A stretch of 6,802 nt of DNA, from contig CALDSP010000088.1 in NCBI GenBank assembly GCA_937924465.1, positions 1-6,802 of the forward strand, read 5' to 3'. The stretch is from an uncultured Leptospiraceae bacterium. Its GTDB lineage: Bacteria; Spirochaetota; Leptospiria; Leptospirales; Leptospiraceae. Under the pieces are notes generated by a model. It made no database searches. It was given only the letters and a program-made list of their open reading frames with translations, and had not been told where the DNA came from. Both the position numbers and the translations under genes were made by a program. Below, one piece after another: positions 1 to 6,268 of this stretch (its first letter is position 1; every line of letters starts with the position of its first letter).

Positions 1-41
1 CTAAACTTAAGAGTTTTTTCAATTTCTTCAGAGTTATTCAT
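1..41 (-). CDS. Possible start of the next downstream gene (partial, weak)
   Basis: An ATG at 41 on the minus strand opens a frame that runs off the left edge (begins MNNSEEIEKTLKF). The same frame is open back to a TAG near 95, with an in-frame TTG at 80. No Shine-Dalgarno-like purine run precedes either start. Thirteen codons are too few to assign a family. If real, it could be the next gene of the operon, 120 bases after yejB; a partner permease such as yejE would be the natural guess from YejABEF operons, but nothing in the residues shows this. Confidence 0.22.
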   Translation of the reverse strand, partial: MNNSEEIEKTLKF

Positions 42-161
42 AAAGCAAGTTTGTAAGGTGAGCTTATAGAAAAAAGCCAAATTTTTTTGAAACTATGAGT
101 TTATTGCTCATGTAGCTCTTATGAAATTTTCAAAATAAAAAATTTTTAAATTTATGTTTTT
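1..161. other. AT-rich spacer downstream of the yejB-like gene
   Basis: This stretch follows the yejB-like stop codon in the direction of transcription. It is very AT-rich, with A and T runs near 82-88 and 140-160. A short inverted repeat (ATGAG at 95-99 and CTCAT at 107-111, 7-base loop) is present, but only 5 bp and without a T-run after it on the minus strand, so I do not call it a terminator. I see no tRNA-like fold and no convincing promoter. A minus-strand reading frame opens at the left edge and is listed separately. Confidence 0.5.
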
Positions 162-1172
162 TTATTCAAACTGTATTCTTGGATCTACAATTACATAACA
201 CAAGTCAGATAGAATGTTTCCTATAAGAGAAAGAAAACTTTGAATGAGTAAAAGTCCCATAAGTAAATCCGTATCTCTTTGGTTGACTGCTGTAAAACTT
301 AATTGACCTATTCCATCTATATTAAATACAAGTTCAATAATCAAAGAACCAGCTAAAATAAGATTTAAATTATTTCCAAAACCAGTAGCAATTGGAATAA
401 GAGAATTTCGAAAAGCATGTCGAAAAACGGCTTGTTTAAAAGTAAGCCCCTTTGCAACGGCAGTTCGTACGTAATCCTTACTTATTTCTTCTAAGAGAGA
501 GTTTTTCATAAGAATAGTAAGAACTGCAAAAGAATGAAAAGTATAGCACACAACGGGTAAAAACATGTGATGTGCCCAATCTAAAACTTTTTCAAAAGGA
601 CTCAAAGATTCATAGTTATCGGAAACCTCATGTCCTAATGGAAAAAGAGAAAATACTTCACCTGACGCGAACACATACAACAAAAGCATAGCAAGAGCAA
701 AGGTGGGCATAGAGTAAGTAAAAAAAATAATGACACTTGTAAGAATATCAAACTTTTCGCCCTGCTTGAGAGCCTTCATGATTCCAAGTGGAATGCAGAT
801 AAGATAAGATAAAAAAAAACCAGTTAGTCCAAAGGTAAGTGAAATGGGTAATTTTTCTAAAATAAGATTAGAAACTTTCTTGTAATTAATTCTAGATTCT
901 CCCAAATCAAAATGCAAAACTTGATTTATCCAATACAAATAAGCAATAGGCAAAGGCTTATCTAAATGAAGGCGTTTTTTGATGAGTTCAATTTCTCTTT
1001 CATCAATTTGTTTAGAGCTTGCACCAGAAAGAGAGCTTAAACTTCTAAGTTTTGCAATCTCACTTTCTAGAGGTCCACCAGGTGCTAAGTGAGAAATCAT
1101 GAATACAATAAACGTAATTCCAATGAGAGTAGGAACTATAAGGGCTAGACGTTTTAGAAAATATTTTTTCAT
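162..1172 (-). CDS. yejB: YejB-like oligopeptide ABC transporter permease
   Basis: This is an inner-membrane permease subunit of the DppB/OppB/YejB type, which pairs with a second permease and ATPase subunits to import peptides. The 336-residue product starts with the family's typical helix (residues 9-29, containing the PTL and, just after it, the LAPGGP motif). Further hydrophobic segments lie at about 109-131, 143-168, 203-222, 258-282 and 302-326. The cytoplasmic EAA-type loop is at about 233-261 (DYVRTAVAKGL, then HAFRNSLIP), and the end is DPRIQFE. From memory, the APGGP, LPISLTFGL, KNSLLEE and DPRIxFE blocks match E. coli YejB (microcin C/peptide uptake) better than OppB or DppB. The ATG overlaps the upstream stop as ATGA and has no clear Shine-Dalgarno, implying coupled translation. 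The substrate cannot be told from sequence. No yejA, yejE or yejF is visible here. Confidence 0.9.
   Translation of the reverse strand: MKKYFLKRLALIVPTLIGITFIVFMISHLAPGGPLESEIAKLRSLSSLSGASSKQIDEREIELIKKRLHLDKPLPIAYLYWINQVLHFDLGESRINYKKVSNLILEKLPISLTFGLTGFFLSYLICIPLGIMKALKQGEKFDILTSVIIFFTYSMPTFALAMLLLYVFASGEVFSLFPLGHEVSDNYESLSPFEKVLDWAHHMFLPVVCYTFHSFAVLTILMKNSLLEEISKDYVRTAVAKGLTFKQAVFRHAFRNSLIPIATGFGNNLNLILAGSLIIELVFNIDGIGQLSFTAVNQRDTDLLMGLLLIQSFLSLIGNILSDLCYVIVDPRIQFE
798..819. repeat. Short tandem GATAA x3 merging into an A9 tract, inside yejB
   Basis: On the plus strand three GATAA units lie head to tail at 798-812 and run into nine consecutive A (811-819). On the coding strand this is T9 followed by TTATC repeats, coding for part of the transmembrane segment near residues 118-126 (FFLSYLIC). 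Neither the 5-base unit nor the homopolymer is a multiple of three, so slippage would frameshift the permease. Three units is short for a true contingency locus. Confidence 0.6.
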
Positions 1173-2572
1173 GTTTTAGATGTAGCTAAATCTACTGCAA
1201 ATTTGGCTCCATCGTATATGCCTTCTCTAGAATTACGAATAATGCATTCATTCATGCGAATGAAGATTCCATCGGTTTCAGAAAAGAAACGAATCATTTC
1301 TACTGCATGCTCGGACTCTCTACATTCCATAGTACCTTCTCCTAATTCCATAGAACGAAAAGCAGAGGCTGCTTCATGATCTCCTACTCTACGAATAAAA
1401 ATTTTTGGAATTGGAAAAAAAGCAAGCTCTGAAGGTTTAGTAACTAACACATCTGCAATTTCCATTAAAATATCAGTTGCACTGAATGCCTCAAAATGAT
1501 TGGAGAAATGAAATAAAACAAGTGAATTTTCTTCTTCCTCTTGAAAGTTATTGAGTTTTCGTTTTTCACAAAAACCCAGAAGTTCCTCTCGTCCATAAAT
1601 AATATGAAAAGGAATTTGTTTGCTTGTAAGAAAAACTTTTAAGTCTTCAAAAAGATTTTTATGATCTCCCGTATTTACCCATAATTTTAATTTCTTATCT
1701 TTAATCTTTGAACTCAATGAATCTAGCAGAGAGATTAAATAAGATTTTTGAGCCCCTGCTCCCCCAATGGGAATGAGAAAACGTCGTTTAAGTTTTTTTT
1801 CAGCTCTTTGGATTCTAAGTTCTGAATTGGAAATTGCCTCATTGGCTAATTTATGAGAAACCCAGTGTCCTGCAATCTGTAGGCTTTCTTTGGGAACTCC
1901 CATTTCAATAAATTTCATATAGGAAGCTGGACTTTGAACTAGATTAATAGCACCCGGTGTCAATAAAAAGTATTGGGGATAATTGTCTGGAATTAAATGA
2001 ATAACCTTTTTGATTCCATAAGCAACGGCAATTTGTCCATTTAAAGGGTAGGTTGAAAGATAGGGAATGTGTTTAGGAACTCCATTTAGTAAATTTTTAT
2101 ATCTTTCGGCAAGTTGGAGTGAAATTTCTAAAGAAGCAATATTTCCACTTGATGTGATTTGTCCCCAAATCCACTCTACAAAACCTCCTATTTCAGATGA
2201 CCATTTACTCATTTGGCTATAAAGTCCATCAATCTCTTTGATTGCAGTGGACTCTTTACAATCTAAGGCTAAAATATCATGTAAAAAGGCATTATTTCCT
2301 TTTGCAATTGCCCAAGTGTAAAGTGCATATGCCATACGGTGATGTCCATATCCCATTCGTACAGTGCCAACGACTAAACCGTCGTTTACGGAATTTCCAT
2401 TTTGGTTTTTTAAAAGACTCAATCTATTTATAATTGGAAACTCAGTTGCTTTTAACTCAATTTTAGTTTCTTCAAAAAGATTGTATTTTAAAAAAATAAA
2501 TTTTTTTAAAATAGAAATCCATAAGTTCGTGAGTGAACTAATTTTTTGTCCATAAAGTTCTGTTCTACTCAA
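1169..2572 (-). CDS. Glycosyltransferase-like protein (GT28/MGDG-synthase/MurG-type GT-B fold, putative)
   Basis: I do not recognise a named gene. The pattern is that of a two-domain GT-B enzyme. An N-terminal block GTVRMGYGHHRMA (about residues 69-81, counting from the chosen start) resembles the GGGHxxAA acceptor-side motif of MGDG synthase and MurG. A second Rossmann-like start IPIGGAGAQK falls at about 267-276. A C-terminal block with TKPSELAFFPIP and then RVGDHEAASA (about 378-404) resembles the nucleotide-sugar site of that family, where a conserved E/Q-N-A segment follows a 'TKPS/SRAG' loop. No signal peptide is seen, so it is probably cytoplasmic or peripheral. Start choice: a TTG at 2572 has GGAG six bases upstream. 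An earlier TTG at 2590 overlaps the flbB stop as TTGA, adds six residues (473 instead of 467) and has only a weak GAAGAAG. No ATG occurs until codon 79 of the longer form. The substrate is unknown; lipid or cell-wall sugar transfer is only inference. A non-transferase relative is possible. Confidence 0.72.
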   Translation of the reverse strand: MSRTELYGQKISSLTNLWISILKKFIFLKYNLFEETKIELKATEFPIINRLSLLKNQNGNSVNDGLVVGTVRMGYGHHRMAYALYTWAIAKGNNAFLHDILALDCKESTAIKEIDGLYSQMSKWSSEIGGFVEWIWGQITSSGNIASLEISLQLAERYKNLLNGVPKHIPYLSTYPLNGQIAVAYGIKKVIHLIPDNYPQYFLLTPGAINLVQSPASYMKFIEMGVPKESLQIAGHWVSHKLANEAISNSELRIQRAEKKLKRRFLIPIGGAGAQKSYLISLLDSLSSKIKDKKLKLWVNTGDHKNLFEDLKVFLTSKQIPFHIIYGREELLGFCEKRKLNNFQEEEENSLVLFHFSNHFEAFSATDILMEIADVLVTKPSELAFFPIPKIFIRRVGDHEAASAFRSMELGEGTMECRESEHAVEMIRFFSETDGIFIRMNECIIRNSREGIYDGAKFAVDLATSKT

Positions 2573-2578
2573 TTTATT

Positions 2579-2582
2579 CTCC
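2579..2582 (-). promoter_or_regulatory. Shine-Dalgarno deciding a TTG start
   Basis: On the minus strand GGAG lies six bases before the TTG at 2572-2570. The alternative TTG at 2590 lacks comparable pairing, so this site favours the shorter product. It sits just past the flbB stop codon (TGA at 2589-2587). Confidence 0.6.
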
Positions 2583-2586
2583 GATA

Positions 2587-3231
2587 TCAATTTACTTCTT
2601 CAAGTAATGAATTTATGTTTTCTTCTGGAACTTTTTCAGCTTCACTATCTAACCATTTGTTTGCTATTACCGCTCGACGTTTTTCATTAAATAAAGTTAA
2701 AAGATAGTTTGTAATTGTTGGTCTACCTTCTTCTTCTGCATCTTTGTCCATTTGTTTAAAAACATCTATAATATCTTGATCGGGCCAGTTGGAAAGTAGT
2801 TCCACAGCTTTAGGAGGTGGCATGTTAGAAATTTTAGAAGCAAGAACTTTTAGCTTATTTTTTCGACTTTCTTCTTCTTTTGATTTTTGTTTTAGTTCTC
2901 TTTCTTTTTCTTTAATTCCTTGTCGAATTCTTTCTAAATCTGCAGCTTCTGCTTGTAATTTTTCTTTTTCTAACTGCAATTCATTTCGAAGCCTTTCGAT
3001 TTCATTCATTTCTTCAATGATTCGAGTTTTTGCTTTTTCAATTTCTAATTTTTCTATTTCTGTAGGAGATTCTTGATCCCAATTTACTACGGAGGGTTTT
3101 TTTGCTAAGAATGGAAAAATTTCTTCTGCCTCAATAATGCGAAAGTAATCAAACATAAAAAAACCTATAGCAAGCAAGAACAATATTACTAAGACTAAAT
3201 AAAAAATTCGCATTTTTTCAGCGAGTACCAT
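2587..3231 (-). CDS. flbB: FlbB, spirochete flagellar collar protein
   Basis: The 214-residue product has one hydrophobic anchor (about residues 9-29, after a short lysine/arginine-containing N-terminus), then a mostly periplasmic part. That part contains a long highly charged coiled coil (about 58-128, rich in E, K, L and R). A C-terminal MotE/MgtE-N-like helical domain follows at about 131-195, with the characteristic SNMPPPKAVELL followed by DQDIIDVFKQMD. In spirochetes such as Borrelia, FlbB is encoded just after fliJ and forms the base of the periplasmic collar that supports stator assembly; architecture and position both match. A strong AAGGAGG lies five bases before the ATG, so the first methionine is preferred to M7. 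The upstream small ORF ends inside this ribosome-binding site. Compared with classic MotE, the usual function is the same idea (stator/motor support), but the position in the operon supports the FlbB name. Confidence 0.88.
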   Translation of the reverse strand: MVLAEKMRIFYLVLVILFLLAIGFFMFDYFRIIEAEEIFPFLAKKPSVVNWDQESPTEIEKLEIEKAKTRIIEEMNEIERLRNELQLEKEKLQAEAADLERIRQGIKEKERELKQKSKEEESRKNKLKVLASKISNMPPPKAVELLSNWPDQDIIDVFKQMDKDAEEEGRPTITNYLLTLFNEKRRAVIANKWLDSEAEKVPEENINSLLEEVN

Positions 3232-3236
3232 TGTTT

Positions 3237-3244
3237 CCTCCTTT
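3237..3244 (-). promoter_or_regulatory. Strong Shine-Dalgarno of flbB
   Basis: The minus strand reads AAAGGAGG followed by AAACA and the flbB ATG. It is the strongest ribosome-binding site in the window. The TAA stop of the 53-codon ORF (3245-3243) overlaps its first bases, so ribosomes finishing that ORF would end directly on it. Confidence 0.85.
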
Positions 3245-3404
3245 AAGAGTCATTTCGGATTTTATTGTTTAAATGATTTACTTTTTCTCGGAGAATTTCA
3301 ATCTTATTTCCTAAGTTTATAAGTCCTTTGGTTACTTGGAACTCTTTAGAAGTTTGTTCTGTACTTAAATTAAAAATTGTAAACAAAGTTTCACTTTCCA
3401 CCAT
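3243..3404 (-). CDS. Small hypothetical protein between fliJ and flbB (53 aa)
   Basis: I do not recognise a family. The ATG at 3404 lies inside the end of fliJ (14-base overlap), and the frame ends with TAA inside the flbB Shine-Dalgarno, so the ORF exactly fills what would otherwise be a 159-base gap in a tightly packed operon. The product is hydrophilic and probably helical. Near its end, ILREKVNHLNNKI shows hydrophobic residues at 4-3-4 spacing, as in a short coiled coil. There is no membrane segment or signal peptide. No clear Shine-Dalgarno precedes the ATG, so translation would depend on coupling to fliJ. The frame is open further upstream within fliJ (ATG at 3527, TTG at 3554), but those forms would duplicate coding of more than 120 bases and are less likely. 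Location suggests a flagellar accessory role; that is inference. Confidence 0.55.
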   Translation of the reverse strand: MVESETLFTIFNLSTEQTSKEFQVTKGLINLGNKIEILREKVNHLNNKIRNDS

Positions 3405-3975
3405 ATAACTTTTTGAGAGATTCATAGTATTCCATAACTTTTTCATATTCATTAGCTGGAACGTGTTTCTTTTTATAAAATTTAGGAACTCTTGGAATTT
3501 TTGGTTGAGTTGTTTCAACTGTTTCATGACGAAGACCCCTTTTATCTTCCACAACTTCCCTTAGGTTTGCCTCGTCTTCTTCTGAACGTTCGTAACGAAG
3601 TATTCGATCGTAATATTCTTTGTATTTTTTTTCTCTTAAAATTTCTATAATTTTTTCTTCTTTTCTTGCTTCAATAACTTTTTGTATTGCATTATTTAAG
3701 TTTTCATTTTGTTCTTGTATTTCTATTTTTAGTTGTTCATTTTTTACATTTAAAAGTTTTACATAATTATCTACAATTCGTAAATAATTTATATCTTCTC
3801 CTACAATATTTTCAAAGTTTTCTATTGTTTTATTGATAGCAGAATTGTTCTCTTGAATTTCATTTGATAATTTATTTACTTGTCCTACAACAATCGATAG
3901 TTTACGAATTTCCTCTTCTACCTTTTTTTTTCTTAAATTTTGAACTGTTTCTAGTTTAAATTTAAATTTCTTCAT
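3391..3975 (-). CDS. fliJ: FliJ, flagellar export chaperone/ATPase-stalk protein
   Basis: FliJ is the coiled-coil stalk that inserts in the FliI ring and helps couple ATP hydrolysis and export chaperones to the type III gate. The N-terminus (FKFKLETVQNLRKKKVEEE, residues 4-22) is the usual FliJ beginning: aromatic-K-F, L-x-x-V, then LRxxxEE. Residues about 15-145 are almost entirely charged helix, consistent with the antiparallel coiled coil. At 194 residues it is longer than typical FliJ (about 147 in enterics). The extra part is a lysine- and proline-containing tail (about 153-175, with TQPKIPRVPKFYKKK) and a last short helix. AGGA lies seven bases before the ATG and overlaps the fliI stop. 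Sequence identity in this family is always low, so the call leans on position between fliI and flbB as well as on the N-terminal motif. Confidence 0.88.
   Translation of the reverse strand: MKKFKFKLETVQNLRKKKVEEEIRKLSIVVGQVNKLSNEIQENNSAINKTIENFENIVGEDINYLRIVDNYVKLLNVKNEQLKIEIQEQNENLNNAIQKVIEARKEEKIIEILREKKYKEYYDRILRYERSEEDEANLREVVEDKRGLRHETVETTQPKIPRVPKFYKKKHVPANEYEKVMEYYESLKKLYGGK
3923..3931 (-). repeat. A9 homopolymer early in fliJ
   Basis: Nine consecutive A on the coding strand span codons 15-18 (Arg-Lys-Lys-Lys). In AT-rich genomes runs of this length can permit polymerase slippage; a slip here would truncate FliJ near its start. Lysine-rich coding alone could also explain it. Confidence 0.6.
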
Positions 3976-3984
3976 GAGTTTATC

Positions 3985-5343
3985 CTAATACTCTTCTTGT
4001 GAAGATAAGAAAATATCTCTTAGTTTATTTAGACTTTCTTGAAAAGTTGCTCGGGTCTCAATTTTCTGTTTTAAATAATTGTCAATTTCTTCTTTTTTAG
4101 CAATGGCTAAATCTACTTTTGGATCGGAGCCTTTTACATAAGCTCCTAAGCGAATGAGTTCCTCTACAGAATTATAAGCACTAATTAGCTCTCTCACAAA
4201 TCCGGCGTACATGTAGTGTTTGTCTGTGACAATTCTTTGCATAACTCTAGAAAGAGAAGCTGGAACATCAATAGCGGGATAGTGGTTTTTTTCTGCTAAA
4301 TTTCGATTTAAAACAATGTGTCCATCTAAATAACCTCGAATTGCATCGGCAATTGGATCATTCATTTCATCTGGTTCTGTTAAAATAGAATAAAAACCTG
4401 TAATGCTTCCACCTTTGGAACTTGTACCGGAACGTTCTACAAGCCTTGCCATTTTGGAAAATACACTAGCAGAAAATCCCCTAGTAATAGCTGGTTCTCC
4501 TTGTGAGATTGCTATTTCACGTAACGCATGAGCAAAACGAGTTAGGGAATCCATCATTAAATTTACATGTAAACCTTTGTCTCTAAAGTATTCAGCTGCT
4601 GTTGTAGCAAGAAGAGCGGCATTTACTTGTTGTTGTTTTGGAGCATCGGATGTTGCAGTAAATACAACTGTCTTGGCTAGAGCTTCTTCTCCTAATTCAT
4701 TCTCTAAGAATTCATTTAACTCTCTACCCCTTTCTCCTATGAGAGCAAAAACGTTCACATCCGCGTTTGTGTATCTAGCAATCATTCCTAGCAAACTAGA
4801 TTTTCCAACTCCTGTTCCAGAAAATATCCCAACTCTTTGCCCTCGTCCCACAGTCATGAGGCCATCAATTGCTCTTACTCCAGTAGAAAGAATTTCCGTA
4901 ATGAGTGGCTTTTCTAGAGGGGTAATTGGATCTGCATCGGGATTTCTTTCTTCTTTAGAAATAAGAATTCCTTTTCCATCAATACTTTTTGCGGCTCCGT
5001 TAATAATTCTTCCAAGTAACATGTCCCCAACGGGGAGAGTTAGTTTTTTTCCAGAAGAGTAAACAGCGGCTTTTGGAAAAATTCCATCTATTTCTCCTAG
5101 AGGCATAAGGGCATATTTATGACCATCAAAACCTACAATTTCACATTGTAGATAGCCTTTTCGATCTTGTCGCTCAACGTCCATTATTTCTCCCACTTTT
5201 GAGTCGGGAGGTCCTTCTGAATAAATGATGTTTCCAACAATTTTCACAACTTTTCCACTTTTTCGGATAGGTTCAGTTTTTCCTAAAATTAGAAGATATT
5301 TAGAAAGAATATCAATCTTTTCTGTGAACTTTTTTTCAATCAT
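3985..5343 (-). CDS. fliI: FliI, flagellar type III export ATPase
   Basis: FliI is the cytoplasmic F1-beta-like hexameric ATPase that energises export of flagellar rod, hook and filament proteins; FliH and FliJ are its partners. Numbering from the longest frame (464 residues), a beta-barrel N-domain covers about 38-110. The P-loop is GTGVGKSS (188-195), and the catalytic-glutamate loop is GERGRE (215-220). Walker B is LMMDSLTR (274-281), and the ATP synthase alpha/beta signature is PAIDVPASLS (368-377). All key residues are present and the length is normal. Start choice: the ATG at 5343 follows the fliH TAA after one base and gives 452 residues beginning MIEKKF. A TTG at 5379 would add 12 residues and overlap fliH by 35 bases. 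Neither has a good Shine-Dalgarno, so coupling to fliH is likely. I prefer the ATG. A close relative is the virulence T3SS ATPase, but the flagellar neighbours exclude that. Confidence 0.97.
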   Translation of the reverse strand: MIEKKFTEKIDILSKYLLILGKTEPIRKSGKVVKIVGNIIYSEGPPDSKVGEIMDVERQDRKGYLQCEIVGFDGHKYALMPLGEIDGIFPKAAVYSSGKKLTLPVGDMLLGRIINGAAKSIDGKGILISKEERNPDADPITPLEKPLITEILSTGVRAIDGLMTVGRGQRVGIFSGTGVGKSSLLGMIARYTNADVNVFALIGERGRELNEFLENELGEEALAKTVVFTATSDAPKQQQVNAALLATTAAEYFRDKGLHVNLMMDSLTRFAHALREIAISQGEPAITRGFSASVFSKMARLVERSGTSSKGGSITGFYSILTEPDEMNDPIADAIRGYLDGHIVLNRNLAEKNHYPAIDVPASLSRVMQRIVTDKHYMYAGFVRELISAYNSVEELIRLGAYVKGSDPKVDLAIAKKEEIDNYLKQKIETRATFQESLNKLRDIFLSSQEEY

Positions 5344-5344
5344 T

Positions 5345-6268
5345 TTAGATGGGTTCAGCGTTTCGAATAGCTTCTTCAATTTCTTTCAATTGTGTAGATA
5401 TGCGAGCATCTATAGCGCCAACGTCAGTTTCGATGATCACTCCACCTCTATCAACTCTAGAGTCTTCATAAATATTCACCTTACGCAAAGATTCCATAAG
5501 TTTAATAAGCTCATCTTTATGAGCAGTTGTAATTTCAAGATCAGAAAAGTTAACTCGAATATCCACTCTGTCTCTATCTTTAATGCGTTTGAGAGCTTCC
5601 CTAATGTTGTTTAGAACAATTTCTTTGCGTTCGACGATTTCATCTTTGATTACTTTGCGAGCAATAATTAAAATCATTTCTACCATTTGCTTTTCTGAGG
5701 CTTGGATGATATCTTCTCGAATGTCAATGGCTTTTCCTACAATAGTTCCTAATCTATCTATTAGTCTGCGGACTTCTGCTTGTCCTTTCTTAAATCCAAC
5801 TTCTCTACCTGCATCATATCCGCTTTGATAAGCCTCATGTTCTATTTCTGTGACTTTCATTTCTGCTTCTTTTATCATGCGTTCAGCTTCTAATTTTGCA
5901 CGATCTAAAATTTGATCTGCTTTGGCTTTTGCTGCATCTTCTTCAATTTTGACTTTTTCTTTAGAATCTTGGATGAGTTGAAAGGCTCTAGTTTTTCCTT
6001 CTTCTATGATTCTTTCCGCTTGTTGTTTGGCATCAGCTAAAAGTTGGCGAACTTGTTCTTCTGTTTCTGCTCTATATCTTTGGAGTTCTTCTTCAATTTC
6101 ATCAATGGAAGGACCTTGGTACTGCTCAATAATGTTGCCTTCTGTATCTACCTCATATTCTTCTTCTGTTTCTGCCTTGTGAAATTTTTTATATTTTTCT
6201 GAAATAGCAATTTCAATTTGTTCTTGAGATTCTACAATTTGAGTTGGTTTAAATACAAGTTTTGCCAT
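5345..6268 (-). CDS. fliH: FliH, negative regulator/stator of the FliI ATPase
   Basis: FliH dimers bind FliI and anchor it to the C-ring, acting like the peripheral stalk of F/V-ATPases. The 307-residue product has an acidic N-terminal part (about 10-60) and then a long charged coiled coil (about 55-145). A glycine-repeat helix carries A146, G150, G154, G158 and G162 at exact four-residue spacing, the AxxxG(xxxG)n pattern known for FliH. The C-terminal domain (about 165-307) ends with the FliH/YscL/V-ATPase-E-like block VDRGGVIIETDVGAIDARI (272-290). It is longer than enteric FliH (about 235), the additional length being in the N-terminal coiled coil. The ATG directly abuts the fliG TAA. A GGAAGG run about eight bases upstream serves as ribosome-binding site. 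Confidence 0.94.
   Translation of the reverse strand: MAKLVFKPTQIVESQEQIEIAISEKYKKFHKAETEEEYEVDTEGNIIEQYQGPSIDEIEEELQRYRAETEEQVRQLLADAKQQAERIIEEGKTRAFQLIQDSKEKVKIEEDAAKAKADQILDRAKLEAERMIKEAEMKVTEIEHEAYQSGYDAGREVGFKKGQAEVRRLIDRLGTIVGKAIDIREDIIQASEKQMVEMILIIARKVIKDEIVERKEIVLNNIREALKRIKDRDRVDIRVNFSDLEITTAHKDELIKLMESLRKVNIYEDSRVDRGGVIIETDVGAIDARISTQLKEIEEAIRNAEPI

Noticed and set aside
95..111. Inverted repeat ATGAG...CTCAT as a terminator of the operon
   Set aside because: The stem is only 5 bp and AT-rich, and no T-run follows it on the transcribed strand.
2242..2555. Two 63-codon plus-strand frames within the glycosyltransferase-like gene
   Set aside because: Both are antisense to a well-supported gene, overlap each other, and show no recognisable motif.
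2789..3076. 95-codon plus-strand frame opposite the FlbB coiled coil
   Set aside because: It is the complement of E/K-rich coiled-coil codons, giving a serine/phenylalanine-rich artefact.
3405..3554. Longer versions of the small ORF reaching into fliJ (ATG at 3527 preceded by GGGG, TTG at 3554)
   Set aside because: They would need over 120 bases of dual coding. The N-terminal part is what a shifted frame of lysine/glutamate-rich fliJ codons would give, so the short form at 3404 is preferred.
4577..5062. 161-codon open frame on the plus strand within fliI
   Set aside because: It is exactly antisense to the conserved fliI core including the P-loop. Its composition is serine/proline/phenylalanine-rich, as expected for the complement of a coding sequence, and no ribosome-binding site or family motif is seen.
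5225..5828. Plus-strand frames opposite the start of fliI and the end of fliH
   Set aside because: They are antisense to conserved FliH and FliI segments, with no start signals or family features.
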